From Mesorhizobium sp. NBSH29 (lineage in GTDB: Bacteria; Pseudomonadota; Alphaproteobacteria; Rhizobiales; Rhizobiaceae), in NCBI RefSeq assembly GCF_015500055.1, contig NZ_CP045493.1, positions 1 to 64,000 of the forward strand: a stretch of 64,000 bases of DNA, given 5' to 3'. The notes beneath the pieces are model-generated. The model saw nothing but the letters and a program-made list of their open reading frames with translations, made no database searches and had not been told where the DNA came from. Every line of letters starts with the position of its first letter. Positions within the stretch are counted from its first letter, which is position 1. The translations under genes were made by a program, and so were the position numbers. Below, piece by piece: positions 34,201 to 43,325 of the stretch.

Positions 34201-34599
34201 ATGCCGAAATCCGTTCCCCATCACGCGCTTGTCGTCGTGGCTGACGGCCATGGAGCCATCCTCCTCCGCAACGAAGGGCCAGCAGGGGACGTGTCGCTGC
34301 GCGAGGAGCGGCGGCTTTCGCCCAAGAATTTGCGTGACGAGGGGCCTTCCGGCTCACGTCCCCCGGAGCAGACGCCGCGCCAGACAGACGAGGCTACCTT
34401 TGCCAAACAACTGGCGGAGGCGCTCTACAAGATGAAGCAGAGCGGAGATTTCAAGGATCTCGTCTTGGTGGCTGATCCGCAGACGCTCGGCCAGTTCCGC
34501 GACGCGATGCACAAGGAACTGGAAGCCAGCATCGTGCTGACCCTCGCCAAGGAGCTCACGAACCACTCCATCGCTGAAATCGCCGACGCGCTCAGGTAG
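34201..34599 (+). CDS. host-attachment-like protein (eRF1-like fold)
   Basis: 132 residues. AGGAGA lies 8 nt before the ATG at 34201. The layout HHALVVVADGHGAILLRNEG, LAEALYKMKQSGDFKDLVLVADPQTLGQFR and VLTLAKELTNHSIAEIADAL is typical of proteins annotated as host attachment / baeRF. It is cytosolic. The actual role is poorly known; the family appears in stress clusters of Rhizobiales. Confidence 0.8.
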   Translation: MPKSVPHHALVVVADGHGAILLRNEGPAGDVSLREERRLSPKNLRDEGPSGSRPPEQTPRQTDEATFAKQLAEALYKMKQSGDFKDLVLVADPQTLGQFRDAMHKELEASIVLTLAKELTNHSIAEIADALR

Positions 34600-34620
34600 C
34601 GGCCGCCGCCGGCTGGCGCG

Positions 34621-35871
34621 TCAAGACGTTCCGCTGCCAATCTCCGATTTCGCTTGAATCTTATGTCTGTCGAAATCGAGTGACGCCTTCTTCCGACTCT
34701 CGCGGTGGATCTCCTCGCTCAGATCGGCGATGGCCCTGCGCGTCGCCGGTTGTGCCGCCCGGCTCAGCGCTGCCATGGACGTCAGAAGAAGCGCGACGAC
34801 ATCCGCGTCTGCCAAGCCGTAGCGGGCGATCGCGGCATATGCCGGGCAGGCCAGCGATTCGAGAGAGGTGACCTTGGTCAGGATGCGCAGTCGGTGATCG
34901 TCGTCGAACCGCACGCCCGAAGGGATGTCACGTTCGGCAAGCCGGCCAAGCGCCTCGCCGAGACGGTCGATGCAATATAGCGCAGTCGTCGGGTCGTTGA
35001 TGCCGGGCGACAAGGCACGCTGCGCGATCTCGACGATACGCCGGATCGAGAACTCCAAATCCTGATCCGGGGTGCGTTCCAGACCGACGACGAGCGTGCT
35101 GCGCAGGCGGTCGGCGACGTCGTCGGAAACGCGGTCGGAAGGATGCGCGGTGAGGATGGTATCACGCTCCGTTACAAAGCGGCCCGGCCCGGCGTCGATA
35201 CGCACTATGAGATCATGGTCGGTTGCGTGCCCCATCAGCGCGTCCACGTCTACACGCTGGACATAGCCGCTGGCTGCGGCGCGAACCGCTCGGGAGTCGC
35301 GATCGAAGCCGCTCGGGATCAGCTGCTCGACCGGCCTCCCGACCGGCGGCGGTTCGTGGCCAGTCCGCTCCGGGTAGATGCGGTCGATTGTGGCGTGCGT
35401 CTCTGCCGCAAGTTGCGCGAGCAGATTCTCGATTCGGATCGCGGTGGCGACGTGGTGGATGAAGTAGATCAGCACGGCGATGCTGGCCAGGGCGAGGAGA
35501 ACGCCGAACGCTACAGAGATATGCGGAACGAAGCTCGCGTCCTCTGTGCCGCGTACCGTTCGCAGGACGAGCAGGCAATAGACGAAAGTCGAAATGAACG
35601 TGCCGAGCACGATCTGATTACCGCGGTCGCGCATGAAATTGCGCAACAGACGCGGCCCGAACTGCGATGACGCGAGCTGGAGCGTCAGCATGGTGATGGA
35701 GAAGGTGAGGCCGGCGACCGTGATCATAGAGCTCGCGATCGCGGAGAGGATCGCCCGTGCTCCCTCTGGCCCAAAGGCGTAGCTCCAGCCAAGTTCGCGG
35801 ACGACCTTCACGCCGAGCCAAGTGTCGACCTGAACGAGGATGAACGAAAGAGCGATGGCGAGTAGAGCCAT
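34621..35871 (-). CDS. DUF2254-family membrane protein
   Basis: 416 residues from the first ATG. N-terminal membrane helices (ALLAIALSFILVQVDTWLG, AIASSMITVAGLTFSITMLTL, GTFISTFVYCLLVLRTV, VLLALASIAVLIYFIHHVA) precede a soluble domain with RRIVEIAQRALSPGINDPTTA. Family homology appears to continue upstream of the ATG (WLSNLWDRLRTSFWFLP is in frame), but the only candidate start there is an ATC at 35952, 5 nt after AGGAGG. The annotated start may therefore be wrong. Function unknown. Confidence 0.85.
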   Translation of the reverse strand: MALLAIALSFILVQVDTWLGVKVVRELGWSYAFGPEGARAILSAIASSMITVAGLTFSITMLTLQLASSQFGPRLLRNFMRDRGNQIVLGTFISTFVYCLLVLRTVRGTEDASFVPHISVAFGVLLALASIAVLIYFIHHVATAIRIENLLAQLAAETHATIDRIYPERTGHEPPPVGRPVEQLIPSGFDRDSRAVRAAASGYVQRVDVDALMGHATDHDLIVRIDAGPGRFVTERDTILTAHPSDRVSDDVADRLRSTLVVGLERTPDQDLEFSIRRIVEIAQRALSPGINDPTTALYCIDRLGEALGRLAERDIPSGVRFDDDHRLRILTKVTSLESLACPAYAAIARYGLADADVVALLLTSMAALSRAAQPATRRAIADLSEEIHRESRKKASLDFDRHKIQAKSEIGSGTS

Positions 35872-36232
35872 CGACGACGGCAGAAACCAGAAGCTTGTGC
35901 GGAGGCGGTCCCAGAGGTTGGAAAGCCATGTGATGGAGAAGGGGAACCGGATCTTCGCCTCCTGTTGCTATGTCGGCACTCTACCGACGCCACCGGTCCC
36001 CGGCCGCCGATGCCGACTCGCAGCACTTCAGGCCTGCCCCGAACCTCGCTCCACGAGCGCTGACCCACCATGCCATATCCTAATGATGAATGGCGACACC
36101 TACCGGCTCAAGCAACCCGCCGGCCGTCGCGGAGCCGCCTCGGCGGACGGGGCGGAGCAAAACCAGACCACCACGGACATCGTCGACGGAGACACTGGCG
36201 AGATCAGCAAACCCTAATCCTCGAGCTTGGCC

Positions 36233-36278
36233 CCCGACACAGCAAAGACGCCCGATTCGGCCCCTTTGCTGTGTCGGG
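36233..36278. terminator. 15-bp perfect inverted repeat
   Basis: CCCGACACAGCAAAG (36233-36247) and CTTTGCTGTGTCGGG (36264-36278) enclose a 16-nt loop. No T-run follows. The region 35953-36600 has no convincing gene, so this could be a terminator or an IS-derived palindrome. Confidence 0.6.
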
Positions 36279-36299
36279 CACTCTAACGCCAATGGCATG

Positions 36300-36342
36300 C
36301 TTTTACTCCGCCGCGCTGGCCTGGAACTGCTCCGCCCTTGAC
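36300..36342 (-). repeat. 43-bp IS-end-like repeat, copy 1
   Basis: The reverse complement of this stretch matches 63131-63173 at 40 of 43 positions. The G/C-rich units GGCGGAG recur in it, as at the ends of IS21-type elements. The rest of 36343-36606 shows only unconvincing frames. Confidence 0.65.
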
Positions 36343-36606
36343 ACCGCATGACCACCGCCCTCGTCCTCCGTGATGCGAGGCCTGCGACTTGCGCAATGGG
36401 CACGCTTGCTCCCCGGCGGCGGGCGATCTGCACAGCCCATCTTCTCAGCCTCGACAGGCGCTCCCCGCTGTGCATCAGCACTGTTGCGGCAATTGCGCAA
36501 CGCGCGCATGTTGACGCCACCTGCCTTGTTGATGCCGCCCGAGAAGTGGCGCTCGCCAGACTGGTTGCGCGCTGCACGCCAAGCCGACCCACTTTATGGT
36601 AGTGAC

Positions 36607-36822
36607 TCAGTTTGCCTCTGGAGTCTGGTGGGCATCACGCAACCTCTCCCATCGATCCAGGAGTTCTTCTGTCTCAGCGATTAGAAGGTCTCTTTGGGTA
36701 TCATATACGCGGCGCGATGCTTCGCCACCTAGCAAATTTGGATGCGCCTCTTCCTTCGCTATCTGATCCAGGCGGCTATGAATCGCCGCGAGGCGTTTCG
36801 TGATCTGATCGTCGTATGCCAT
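36607..36822 (-). CDS. small helical hypothetical protein
   Basis: 71 residues from the ATG at 36822, where AGGAGG lies about 10 nt upstream. It is charged and helical throughout (TKRLAAIHSRLDQIAKEE, DLLIAETEELLDRWERL), suggesting a coiled-coil dimer. Family not recognised. The open frame continues upstream to 37065 but lacks a ribosome-binding site there. Confidence 0.6.
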   Translation of the reverse strand: MAYDDQITKRLAAIHSRLDQIAKEEAHPNLLGGEASRRVYDTQRDLLIAETEELLDRWERLRDAHQTPEAN

Positions 36823-37134
36823 CGATTCTATCCTCCTGCCATCAACATATAGGAACCGCCGGCGGGACGCGACACCTGCGTCGAAACCCCAAAATTTCAA
36901 ACTAAGACACTGCCTGCCTTCCGCCTTTTCGAAAGGTGAAGCGGGCGGGATCATCGACATATGGTCGCACCTCAGGCGGCAGTTTTGCGTCCTGTGGGTG
37001 GCGGCCCACAAAGCTGGCCCCGGGGCGGGTCCCCGAGGCCAGGCCGGCCTTTGTCGCGGCTTCACGGAACCTCATGCCGACGTGTCACGTTGAGCTGTGA
37101 CTCCCGTCTACGCGCAGAACCTGCAGGAGAATTC

Positions 37135-39948
37135 ATGCCCCCCGCCCATATGACCCGACGCGGTTTCCTGACCACGGCGGCAGCTGGCGCTGCCATCAGC
37201 ATATTGCCGCTGCGCTCGGGGCTGGCGGACCTTCAGACCGGCACTGTCGGGCAGCCTCCAAACTGGATTGAGGGCGGCCGTGTGCGCTTCCGGCGCGACG
37301 GAATCCAGAAGGTGACGGGCGACAAGGTTTTTGCCATCGATATTCGCGCGCGCGACATGAAGGGTTGGCCCAAGGCGCAATCCCACGCGCTGATCCTGCG
37401 AGCGGCCCGCACCGATGCGGTTTTCGACGGCGTGACGGTCGAGCCGCTTGGCGCGCTGGCGCCCGACATACTGGTGACCGACGATGAACTGGAACGCGAT
37501 GGCGTTCAGATGGTCGATGCTGATTTCTACGGCCGACTGCTGCTGAAGAGGGGCGAAGGTGCCACCTACCTCGGTCAGCCGCTTGCCATCCTGATTTGGC
37601 ACGACTACGGGCGCTTTCGTGCGGCGAAGGCACGCTTGCGGTTTAACCAGGATGCTGTGCGCTATGGCGCGGCTGCCACGCCGCCCCAACGCGCGCCCTA
37701 TGGTGCCGCTCGCTTCGTGCGGATCGGCGGCGAGCGGCCCGAGGCGCCCGACGTGTTCTCGCCGTTGAAGGACACATTGGTGTTTGCAGACTTGTCGTCT
37801 GGCGAGGTGCAATGGCCGGTCGGCGATGCGCAAGGCGATGCGGGCGGCCGGGCGCTGAACCATGCACGGACGCTGCGCGACGAGCTTGCTAACCCGCCGA
37901 CGCGTTGGCGGGTCTGGAAACGCAAATTTCATTCGCAATCGGTCGATCCAGCAGCACTCGAACCCGACAACGGAAACGCTTGGTTCGATGCGGCCAACGG
38001 TACCCTGCATGTCGTGACCGGATCGCAGTCGCCGGTCACCAACGCCCAGCATATTGCCCAGATGGCAAAGGCCGCACGGTTCGGTTTCAACGATCTGAAG
38101 TTCTACCCCGGCTACACGGTCGGCTATGGCCAGAAGGAGCATCACGTCCATCCCTACTACGTCGCGGTCGCGGCGCTTTACGGCGACGGGCGCCCCGTTC
38201 GTCTTGCGCTCGACCGTTACGAGCATTTTCAGGCCGCGCTAAAGCGCCATTCGTTCGACATCGAAACGACGATTGCAGTAGATGAAGCCACCGGCACGTT
38301 TCAGTCGCTCGCCGCCGATCTGGTCGGCGATGGCGGGGGGGTCATGAACTTCTCGCCCTCTGTAGGCACTGTGGCAGCCTCGGCGCTGCAATCGGTCTAT
38401 TACTTCCCGAAAAGCGATCTGGCGGTACGCGTTGATGCGTCGCGCGCGGTAACGGCGGGATCGATGCGTGGCTACGGCACGCTGCAATCCATGGCCACGA
38501 CCGAAATGCTGGTCGACGAGATCGCTGATGATATGGGCCTTGACGCCATCGACCTGCGCCGCCGCAACGTGATTCATACCGGCTGGAAGAACACGCAAGG
38601 CGCGGTACCCGGCGGCGCCCTGCGCGCCGACGAAATCCTGGCACTTGCCGCGCAAGATCCGCTCTGGACCGGACGGGCCGACCGCAAGGCGGAATGGGAA
38701 GCGGCGCATCCCGGATTGCGCTACGGCGTGGGCTTCGCCTGCGTGCACAAGGATTACGGCACGGGCGCCGAGGCTGCGATGGTGCAGATCGAACTTTCGC
38801 CGAAGGGCAAGCTGCACATGCGCCACGTCACCTCTGAGATCGGCTGCGGCTCGACCACGGCGCAGATGCTGATTCCGGCCGAGCATCTCGGCCGCCCGGC
38901 AGACACGGTGGATTTCGCGGCGGTGGAATGGCCCAGCCTGCCGCTCACCTCCACCGATGAGCCGTATACGATGAGCCAGGAAGAAGAAGATCGCCGGTCG
39001 CAGAATCCGCGCTGGGTTCCGCGCATCACCTCGCCGCGCTCGGCCTCGAACTCGGCCTATTACATGGGGCATACCACGCGCGAGGCGGCGCGGCTGCTAT
39101 TCGAATTGGGCCTCTGGAATGCCGCTCTGTCGATCTGGACCGAGGGCATCGGTGGCGGGCAGGCACGGCCGCTGGTAGTGCGTCTGGCTGACGCTGAATG
39201 GCGCGACGGCCATCTTGTGGCCCGCGGGCTCGAACCCCTTTCGCTGGAACGGCTTGCCGGGCGCGCCCACGCCCGGGGCGATATCACCGGCGTCGCGGTG
39301 CACACCTTCAACCGCTGGGCTTGGGCAGAAGCGCAGTTCAGCCTTGATGGCGCGACCCTCGAATGCCCCATCGACGCGATGGCCATCAAGTGGGGCGAGG
39401 GCGCGCCGCACGGGCGGAAGGCATTGATGACGGACGGCGGATATCATTTCGTTCAGCGCACTTCCGTCAATTATCCCCCGGTGCAGCGCAACAATGCCTC
39501 GGTCGTCTATTACGCGCCCTGCGCTACGATGGTCGAGCTTTCGGTTGCGCCGGGGTCGGGCGAGGTAAGTCTGATCTCGCACCGCTCGTGGCTTGAGTGC
39601 GGCACTCAGATCGTCCCTGAACTTGTTTCGGGCCAGCTTCAGGGTGGCATCGCGATGGGCATTGGCCACGCACTGTTCGAAGAACTGCCGCTTTATGAGG
39701 ATGGTCCCGGCAACGGTACCTGGAATTTCAACCGTTACCGGTTGCCCCGCGCGTCCGATGTCGCGGTCTGGTCGCAGACCGGCCATGTACTGCCGCCGCT
39801 GTCGTCGACAGATCCTCCCAAGGGTATGGCCGAGGTGGTGATGATCCCTGTCGTCGCCGCAATCGCCAATGCGGTTCACAACGCGACGGGCGTGCGCTTC
39901 TACGCCTTCCCCCTGAAGGCCGAGACAATCCGGCGGGCACTGGCATGA
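37135..39948 (+). CDS. molybdenum hydroxylase large subunit (isoquinoline 1-oxidoreductase/aldehyde oxidase type), Tat-exported
   Basis: 937 residues from the ATG at 37135 (CAGGAGA upstream). A twin-arginine signal (MTRRGFLTTAAAGAAISIL) sends the folded enzyme to the periplasm. The Mo-cofactor domains cover residues about 60-930: SQSPVTNAQH, a GSMRGYGTLQ block in the cofactor-binding half, GCGSTTAQML and the C-terminal catalytic Glu in PPKGMAEVVMIP. It oxidises aldehydes or N-heterocycles using water. The next two genes supply the 2Fe-2S subunit and a cytochrome electron acceptor, with start-stop overlaps. Confidence 0.92.
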   Translation: MPPAHMTRRGFLTTAAAGAAISILPLRSGLADLQTGTVGQPPNWIEGGRVRFRRDGIQKVTGDKVFAIDIRARDMKGWPKAQSHALILRAARTDAVFDGVTVEPLGALAPDILVTDDELERDGVQMVDADFYGRLLLKRGEGATYLGQPLAILIWHDYGRFRAAKARLRFNQDAVRYGAAATPPQRAPYGAARFVRIGGERPEAPDVFSPLKDTLVFADLSSGEVQWPVGDAQGDAGGRALNHARTLRDELANPPTRWRVWKRKFHSQSVDPAALEPDNGNAWFDAANGTLHVVTGSQSPVTNAQHIAQMAKAARFGFNDLKFYPGYTVGYGQKEHHVHPYYVAVAALYGDGRPVRLALDRYEHFQAALKRHSFDIETTIAVDEATGTFQSLAADLVGDGGGVMNFSPSVGTVAASALQSVYYFPKSDLAVRVDASRAVTAGSMRGYGTLQSMATTEMLVDEIADDMGLDAIDLRRRNVIHTGWKNTQGAVPGGALRADEILALAAQDPLWTGRADRKAEWEAAHPGLRYGVGFACVHKDYGTGAEAAMVQIELSPKGKLHMRHVTSEIGCGSTTAQMLIPAEHLGRPADTVDFAAVEWPSLPLTSTDEPYTMSQEEEDRRSQNPRWVPRITSPRSASNSAYYMGHTTREAARLLFELGLWNAALSIWTEGIGGGQARPLVVRLADAEWRDGHLVARGLEPLSLERLAGRAHARGDITGVAVHTFNRWAWAEAQFSLDGATLECPIDAMAIKWGEGAPHGRKALMTDGGYHFVQRTSVNYPPVQRNNASVVYYAPCATMVELSVAPGSGEVSLISHRSWLECGTQIVPELVSGQLQGGIAMGIGHALFEELPLYEDGPGNGTWNFNRYRLPRASDVAVWSQTGHVLPPLSSTDPPKGMAEVVMIPVVAAIANAVHNATGVRFYAFPLKAETIRRALA

Positions 39949-40487
39949 CCGAGATCAGCATGACCGTGAACGGCAATTCCGTGGGCCCGATCGACGTGCC
40001 CGAGGATCTGATGATGCTCGAATTTCTGAACGAGTATCTGAACCTGACCGGCACGCGTTACGGTTGCGGCCAGGGGGTCTGCCGCGCCTGCGCGGTACTT
40101 GTGGACATGGCCGATGGCGCGCGCACCATGGCAGCCTGCGTCACGGGTGCGATCTGGTTCGACGGGCGCAGCGTGCGCACCGTCGAAGGCCATGCGACGC
40201 GCGACGCGCAGGGCCAGATCGCGCAACTCTCCCCGGTCCAGCAGGCGTTCCTCGACCACTTCTCGTTCCAGTGCAGCTATTGCACGCCCGGCTTCGTGAA
40301 CGAGGCAACGGCGTTGGTTGAACGCCTTGCCCGCGCGCCCATTGCCCGCGCCGATGTAGAGGCGACCGTGCTGGAGGCGCTGAACGGCAATATATGCCGC
40401 TGCACCGGATATGTCCGCTACCTTGGCGCCACGCGCGATCTGATCCTTGAGACCCCCGGCCTGACACTGACGGAGGATGGGGCATGA
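39945..40487 (+). CDS. 2Fe-2S subunit of the molybdenum hydroxylase
   Basis: 180 residues. The first cluster uses YGCGQGVCRACAVL with MAACVTG; the second uses CSYCTPGF and CRCTGY in the helical C-terminal domain. All eight Cys are present. It passes electrons from the Mo site to the cytochrome. There is no signal peptide, so it is probably carried across the membrane bound to the Tat-exported large subunit. Its start overlaps the large-subunit stop by 4 bp. Confidence 0.93.
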   Translation: MTEISMTVNGNSVGPIDVPEDLMMLEFLNEYLNLTGTRYGCGQGVCRACAVLVDMADGARTMAACVTGAIWFDGRSVRTVEGHATRDAQGQIAQLSPVQQAFLDHFSFQCSYCTPGFVNEATALVERLARAPIARADVEATVLEALNGNICRCTGYVRYLGATRDLILETPGLTLTEDGA

Positions 40488-41752
40488 GGCGGCTCGTCGG
40501 CTGGTCCGCATTCCTGCTTGTGGTCGCTCTGGTCGCGGTAGGGGGGCTCTGGTGGCAGAACGCCGGTCCCGGCCCCGTCGAGCCTGCGACGGTCGATTTC
40601 ACTAGACTCGACGCCGACCAGCATGCGGCGCTTCTGGAACGGGGTCGCGCCGTTGCGCGAGCGGGCGACTGCGTTGCCTGCCACCAGTCGCAGGACGGAC
40701 TGGATTATGCCGGCGGCTATGCGATGCATCTGCCAATGGGCACGATCTACGGCACCAACATCACCCCATCACTCGAGCACGGCATCGGGCGTTGGACGGC
40801 GGATAACCTCTGGCAGGCGATGGTCTGGGGGGTGCGTGCCGATGGCGCGAACCTTTATCCTGCGATGCCCTATGCCTCGTATCACCGCGTGGGCCGAGCT
40901 GATGTCGATGCGCTCTGGCTCTATCTGATGAGCGTGCCGGCGGTCGAGACGCCGAACCGTGCCCCAGAACTGCCGTTTCCGTTCAACATCCGGCCCGCAA
41001 TCACCTTTTGGAACATGGCCTTCCTGCCCGAGGATCGCAGCCTGCCCCCTGTCGAAGGCAAGTCCGATGCCTGGGCGCGCGGCCGTTACCTTGTCGATGT
41101 GCTGGGGCACTGCGGCGAGTGCCACACGCCGCGCAACCTCGCCTTCGCAAAGACCGACCGGCACCTTCAGGGCGAAGTGCTCGAGGGAGCGTTGGCGCCT
41201 GATATCACTGCGGCCGATTTGGCCCGCCGCGGCTGGACCGAGGCCGATCTGGCCGGTTTCCTGAAGACCGGGATGTCGACGCAGGGCACCGCGGCGCTGA
41301 CGATGTGGCCGGTGGTTCATCATTCGACGCAGCATATGCCGGACGGGGACTTGCGGGCGATCGCCACCTACCTGATGGATGGCGCTCCAACGACAGCGCC
41401 TATCGTCGCCGCCGCCGACCTGCCTCAAGACGGCGCAAAGCAGTATCTCGGCCTTTGTGCCGGGTGCCATGGCGTGGACGGCGAGGGGAAGCCACACGCC
41501 TCGCCGCCGCTCGACAGCAACACGACCGCGATGCTGCACGATCCCGGCAACCTTTTGCGTATCATCGCCGAGGGCATCCCTGCCCACGCCTTTCCGGGCG
41601 AGGCACGGATGCAGGCGATGCCCGCCTATGGCGACCGGATGAGTGCGGCCGAGATGGCGGCCCTCGTCAACTACATGCGCCAGCGCTGGGGCGGCCTGCC
41701 GGGTGGCGTGACCGAAAGCGACGTGGTGCGACTGCTCAACGAGCGGCTTTGA
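40484..41752 (+). CDS. triheme membrane-anchored cytochrome c
   Basis: 422 residues. One N-terminal membrane helix (AFLLVVALVAVGGLWW) is followed by three c-type haem sites: CVACH, CGECH and CAGCH, each in its own domain with a distal Met candidate (e.g. YPAMPYASYHR, MQAMPAYGDRM). This matches the cytochrome subunit of periplasmic alcohol/aldehyde dehydrogenases. It would take electrons from the Fe-S subunit and pass them to a terminal oxidase or ubiquinone. Overlaps the preceding gene by 4 bp. Confidence 0.92.
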   Translation: MRRLVGWSAFLLVVALVAVGGLWWQNAGPGPVEPATVDFTRLDADQHAALLERGRAVARAGDCVACHQSQDGLDYAGGYAMHLPMGTIYGTNITPSLEHGIGRWTADNLWQAMVWGVRADGANLYPAMPYASYHRVGRADVDALWLYLMSVPAVETPNRAPELPFPFNIRPAITFWNMAFLPEDRSLPPVEGKSDAWARGRYLVDVLGHCGECHTPRNLAFAKTDRHLQGEVLEGALAPDITAADLARRGWTEADLAGFLKTGMSTQGTAALTMWPVVHHSTQHMPDGDLRAIATYLMDGAPTTAPIVAAADLPQDGAKQYLGLCAGCHGVDGEGKPHASPPLDSNTTAMLHDPGNLLRIIAEGIPAHAFPGEARMQAMPAYGDRMSAAEMAALVNYMRQRWGGLPGGVTESDVVRLLNERL

Positions 41753-41764
41753 CCGGAGGACTCG

Positions 41765-41943
41765 ATGTTAGATTGGATCAGCAGCGCGATCGAGGCCAAG
41801 GGGTGTTCGGCATCGCCTTCCTGACGCTGCTGGAGAATATATTTCCGCCGATCCCCTCGGAACTGGTGATGCCAGCTGCGGGCTACAACGCCGGGGCTTC
41901 TTCGGCACTTTTCCCGCCACGAAACCTACGGCAACTGCTTTGA
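41765..41943 (+). pseudogene. DedA-family membrane protein, truncated and frameshifted
   Basis: Starts MLDWISSAIEAKG, then a one-base shift leads to VFGIAFLTLLENIFPPIPSE, LVMPAAGYNAG and then loss of homology. This is only the first 45 residues of a DedA protein, which normally has about 200. It is a remnant at the downstream edge of the Mo-hydroxylase operon. Confidence 0.75.
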
Positions 41944-42008
41944 CGCCGCATTCGCTTTGGCGTTGCTTCGATGCCCTGCGGGTGCTTGCGTTTCAGCGCA
42001 ATGCGAAA

Positions 42009-42386
42009 TTAGCGTCCTTGGACACAGGCGTCGATGAAAGCCATGCTGATCCCGGTCCATAGGATCGCGAGAGTCGCAAGGAGCGCGACAATGCGACCGG
42101 TCGTCAGCAATCCCTCACGACGTGCAGTCACAAGTGGAAGACCGAACAGCGCCGCGGCGCGCTCCGTATGCATGATGTAAGCTGCCATCACCGCAAGCGC
42201 GACGATCGTTGCCGTGCTGATCGCGGCGCCGGACCACCATTGCGACTGCCAGACCTTGCAAGCCAAGGTGTTGACTCCGTAAGCCACCAGAAACTGCGCG
42301 GCCCACAACAGAAGCCCAAACGCGATGAAGATCAGCGTGCCAACGGTGGATGCGAGGCGACGTTCTTCCTTGTCAAGCGACGTCAT
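42009..42386 (-). CDS. three-helix membrane protein of a terminal-oxidase-like operon
   Basis: 125 residues with three or four hydrophobic segments: VGTLIFIAFGLLLWAAQFLV, AISTATIVALAVMAAYIMH and GRIVALLATLAILWTGISMAF. It starts inside the stop codon of the upstream truncated gene (ATGA). The context suggests the small subunit-like protein that follows cytochrome oxidase subunit III genes. The upstream partners are lost to the Tn3 element. Confidence 0.6.
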   Translation of the reverse strand: MTSLDKEERRLASTVGTLIFIAFGLLLWAAQFLVAYGVNTLACKVWQSQWWSGAAISTATIVALAVMAAYIMHTERAAALFGLPLVTARREGLLTTGRIVALLATLAILWTGISMAFIDACVQGR

Positions 42387-42541
42387 AGGGCGACCCTCGG
42401 GAATCCATGGATGAGGAGGAGACCGAACAGGAGCTGCACCACAGCATAGTGGTATAGGATGGCGCCATTGTCGAAACTCACGCGGCGCACGCTGTCGGTG
42501 CGGCCGGCTGCCAGGCGCGCAGCGGCAAAGCTGGCCATGAT
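42383..42541 (-). pseudogene. C-terminal remnant of an oxidase subunit III-like gene
   Basis: The last 52 codons of a gene cut by the Tn3 left end. It ends in NGAILYHYAVVQLLFGLLLIH and GFPRVAL, resembling the C-terminal helix of cytochrome c oxidase subunit III or I+III proteins. Overlaps the next gene start by 4 bp. The rest of the gene is absent on the far side of the transposon. Confidence 0.55.
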
Positions 42542-42569
42542 GGGGTCGTTTGCGGGAGGGGGCTAAATC

Positions 42570-43200
42570 CTACGCTAAGCCGAGGACACGCTTCCCATAA
42601 TCTCTGAGTTCGCCCTTTGGGCCGACATATCGGTAAAGGGTGACGCGCTCGATCCCGAGTTCCTTGCACAGATCGGAAACGGAAGTGTCCCGTTGCGTCA
42701 TTGCGTCATTGCGTCATTGCGGCTTGCGCGAGGCGCACTTGCGCCTTGGTGAGGGCAAACTTTCGACCGCCTTTACGGCCGCGCGCTCTGGCAGCCGCGA
42801 GTCCGGCCATGGTGCGCTCACGGATCAGATCCCGTTCGAATTCGGCCAAGGTGGCGAAGATGCCGAAGATCATTCGGCCGGATGCGGTCGTGGTGTCGAT
42901 CTCCGCGCCTTTTCCAGTCAGCACCCGCAGGCCGATCTTACGGTCGGACAGATCCTTCACCGTATTGACCAGGTGGGAAAGCGACCGCCCGAGGCGATCG
43001 AGTTTCCAGATCATCAGCACATCACCGTCGCGCAAGGATTTGAGACAGGCCGCCAAACCGGGGCGATCATCGCGGCTTCCTGAGGCGCGATCTTCATAGA
43101 TATTGTCCTGCTCGACGCCGGCGACGCGCAGAGCGTCGTGCTGCAGGTCGAGAGACTGCGAACCATCGGCTTTGGAGATGCGGGCGTATCCGATCAGCAT
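42570..43200 (-). pseudogene. tnpR: Tn3-type resolvase TnpR with C-terminus broken by octamer repeat
   Basis: The catalytic domain (residues 1-140) is intact: IGYARISKADGSQ, WKLDRLGRSLSHLV, FATLAEFERDLIRERT. The open frame stops early at 42706. Three copies of an 8-bp unit (42694-42717) sit there; with one copy the frame would continue RDTSVSDLCKELGIERVTLY to a stop at 42570, giving the normal helix-turn-helix. The broken form should lack res binding, so cointegrates may not be resolved. Confidence 0.82.
42694..42717 (+). repeat. three tandem copies of an 8-bp unit (TTGCGTCA) in tnpR
   Basis: The octamer repeats three times without change, then half a unit. Adding 16 bp shifts the tnpR frame. 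Slippage here could switch the resolvase on and off. Confidence 0.85.
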
Positions 43201-43325
43201 GTTCCTTAAACGGTGGTTTGAGGCGGCGCGCCGGCCACGGGTGTTTTGTTCACTAGAAATGTATCTCAACCAGCATCATAAACAAAGCATCTTGAACGCT
43301 ATCTGGTTTTGAAAAAGGAACATAA

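Noticed and set aside
36080..36592. 170-codon minus-strand frame
   Set aside because: Crosses a perfect palindrome and an IS-end repeat, composition is Arg/Ser/Ala-rich, no start signal.
42694..42717. Possible CRISPR-like or iteron array
   Set aside because: The units are only 8 bp, contiguous and inside tnpR; better explained by slippage.
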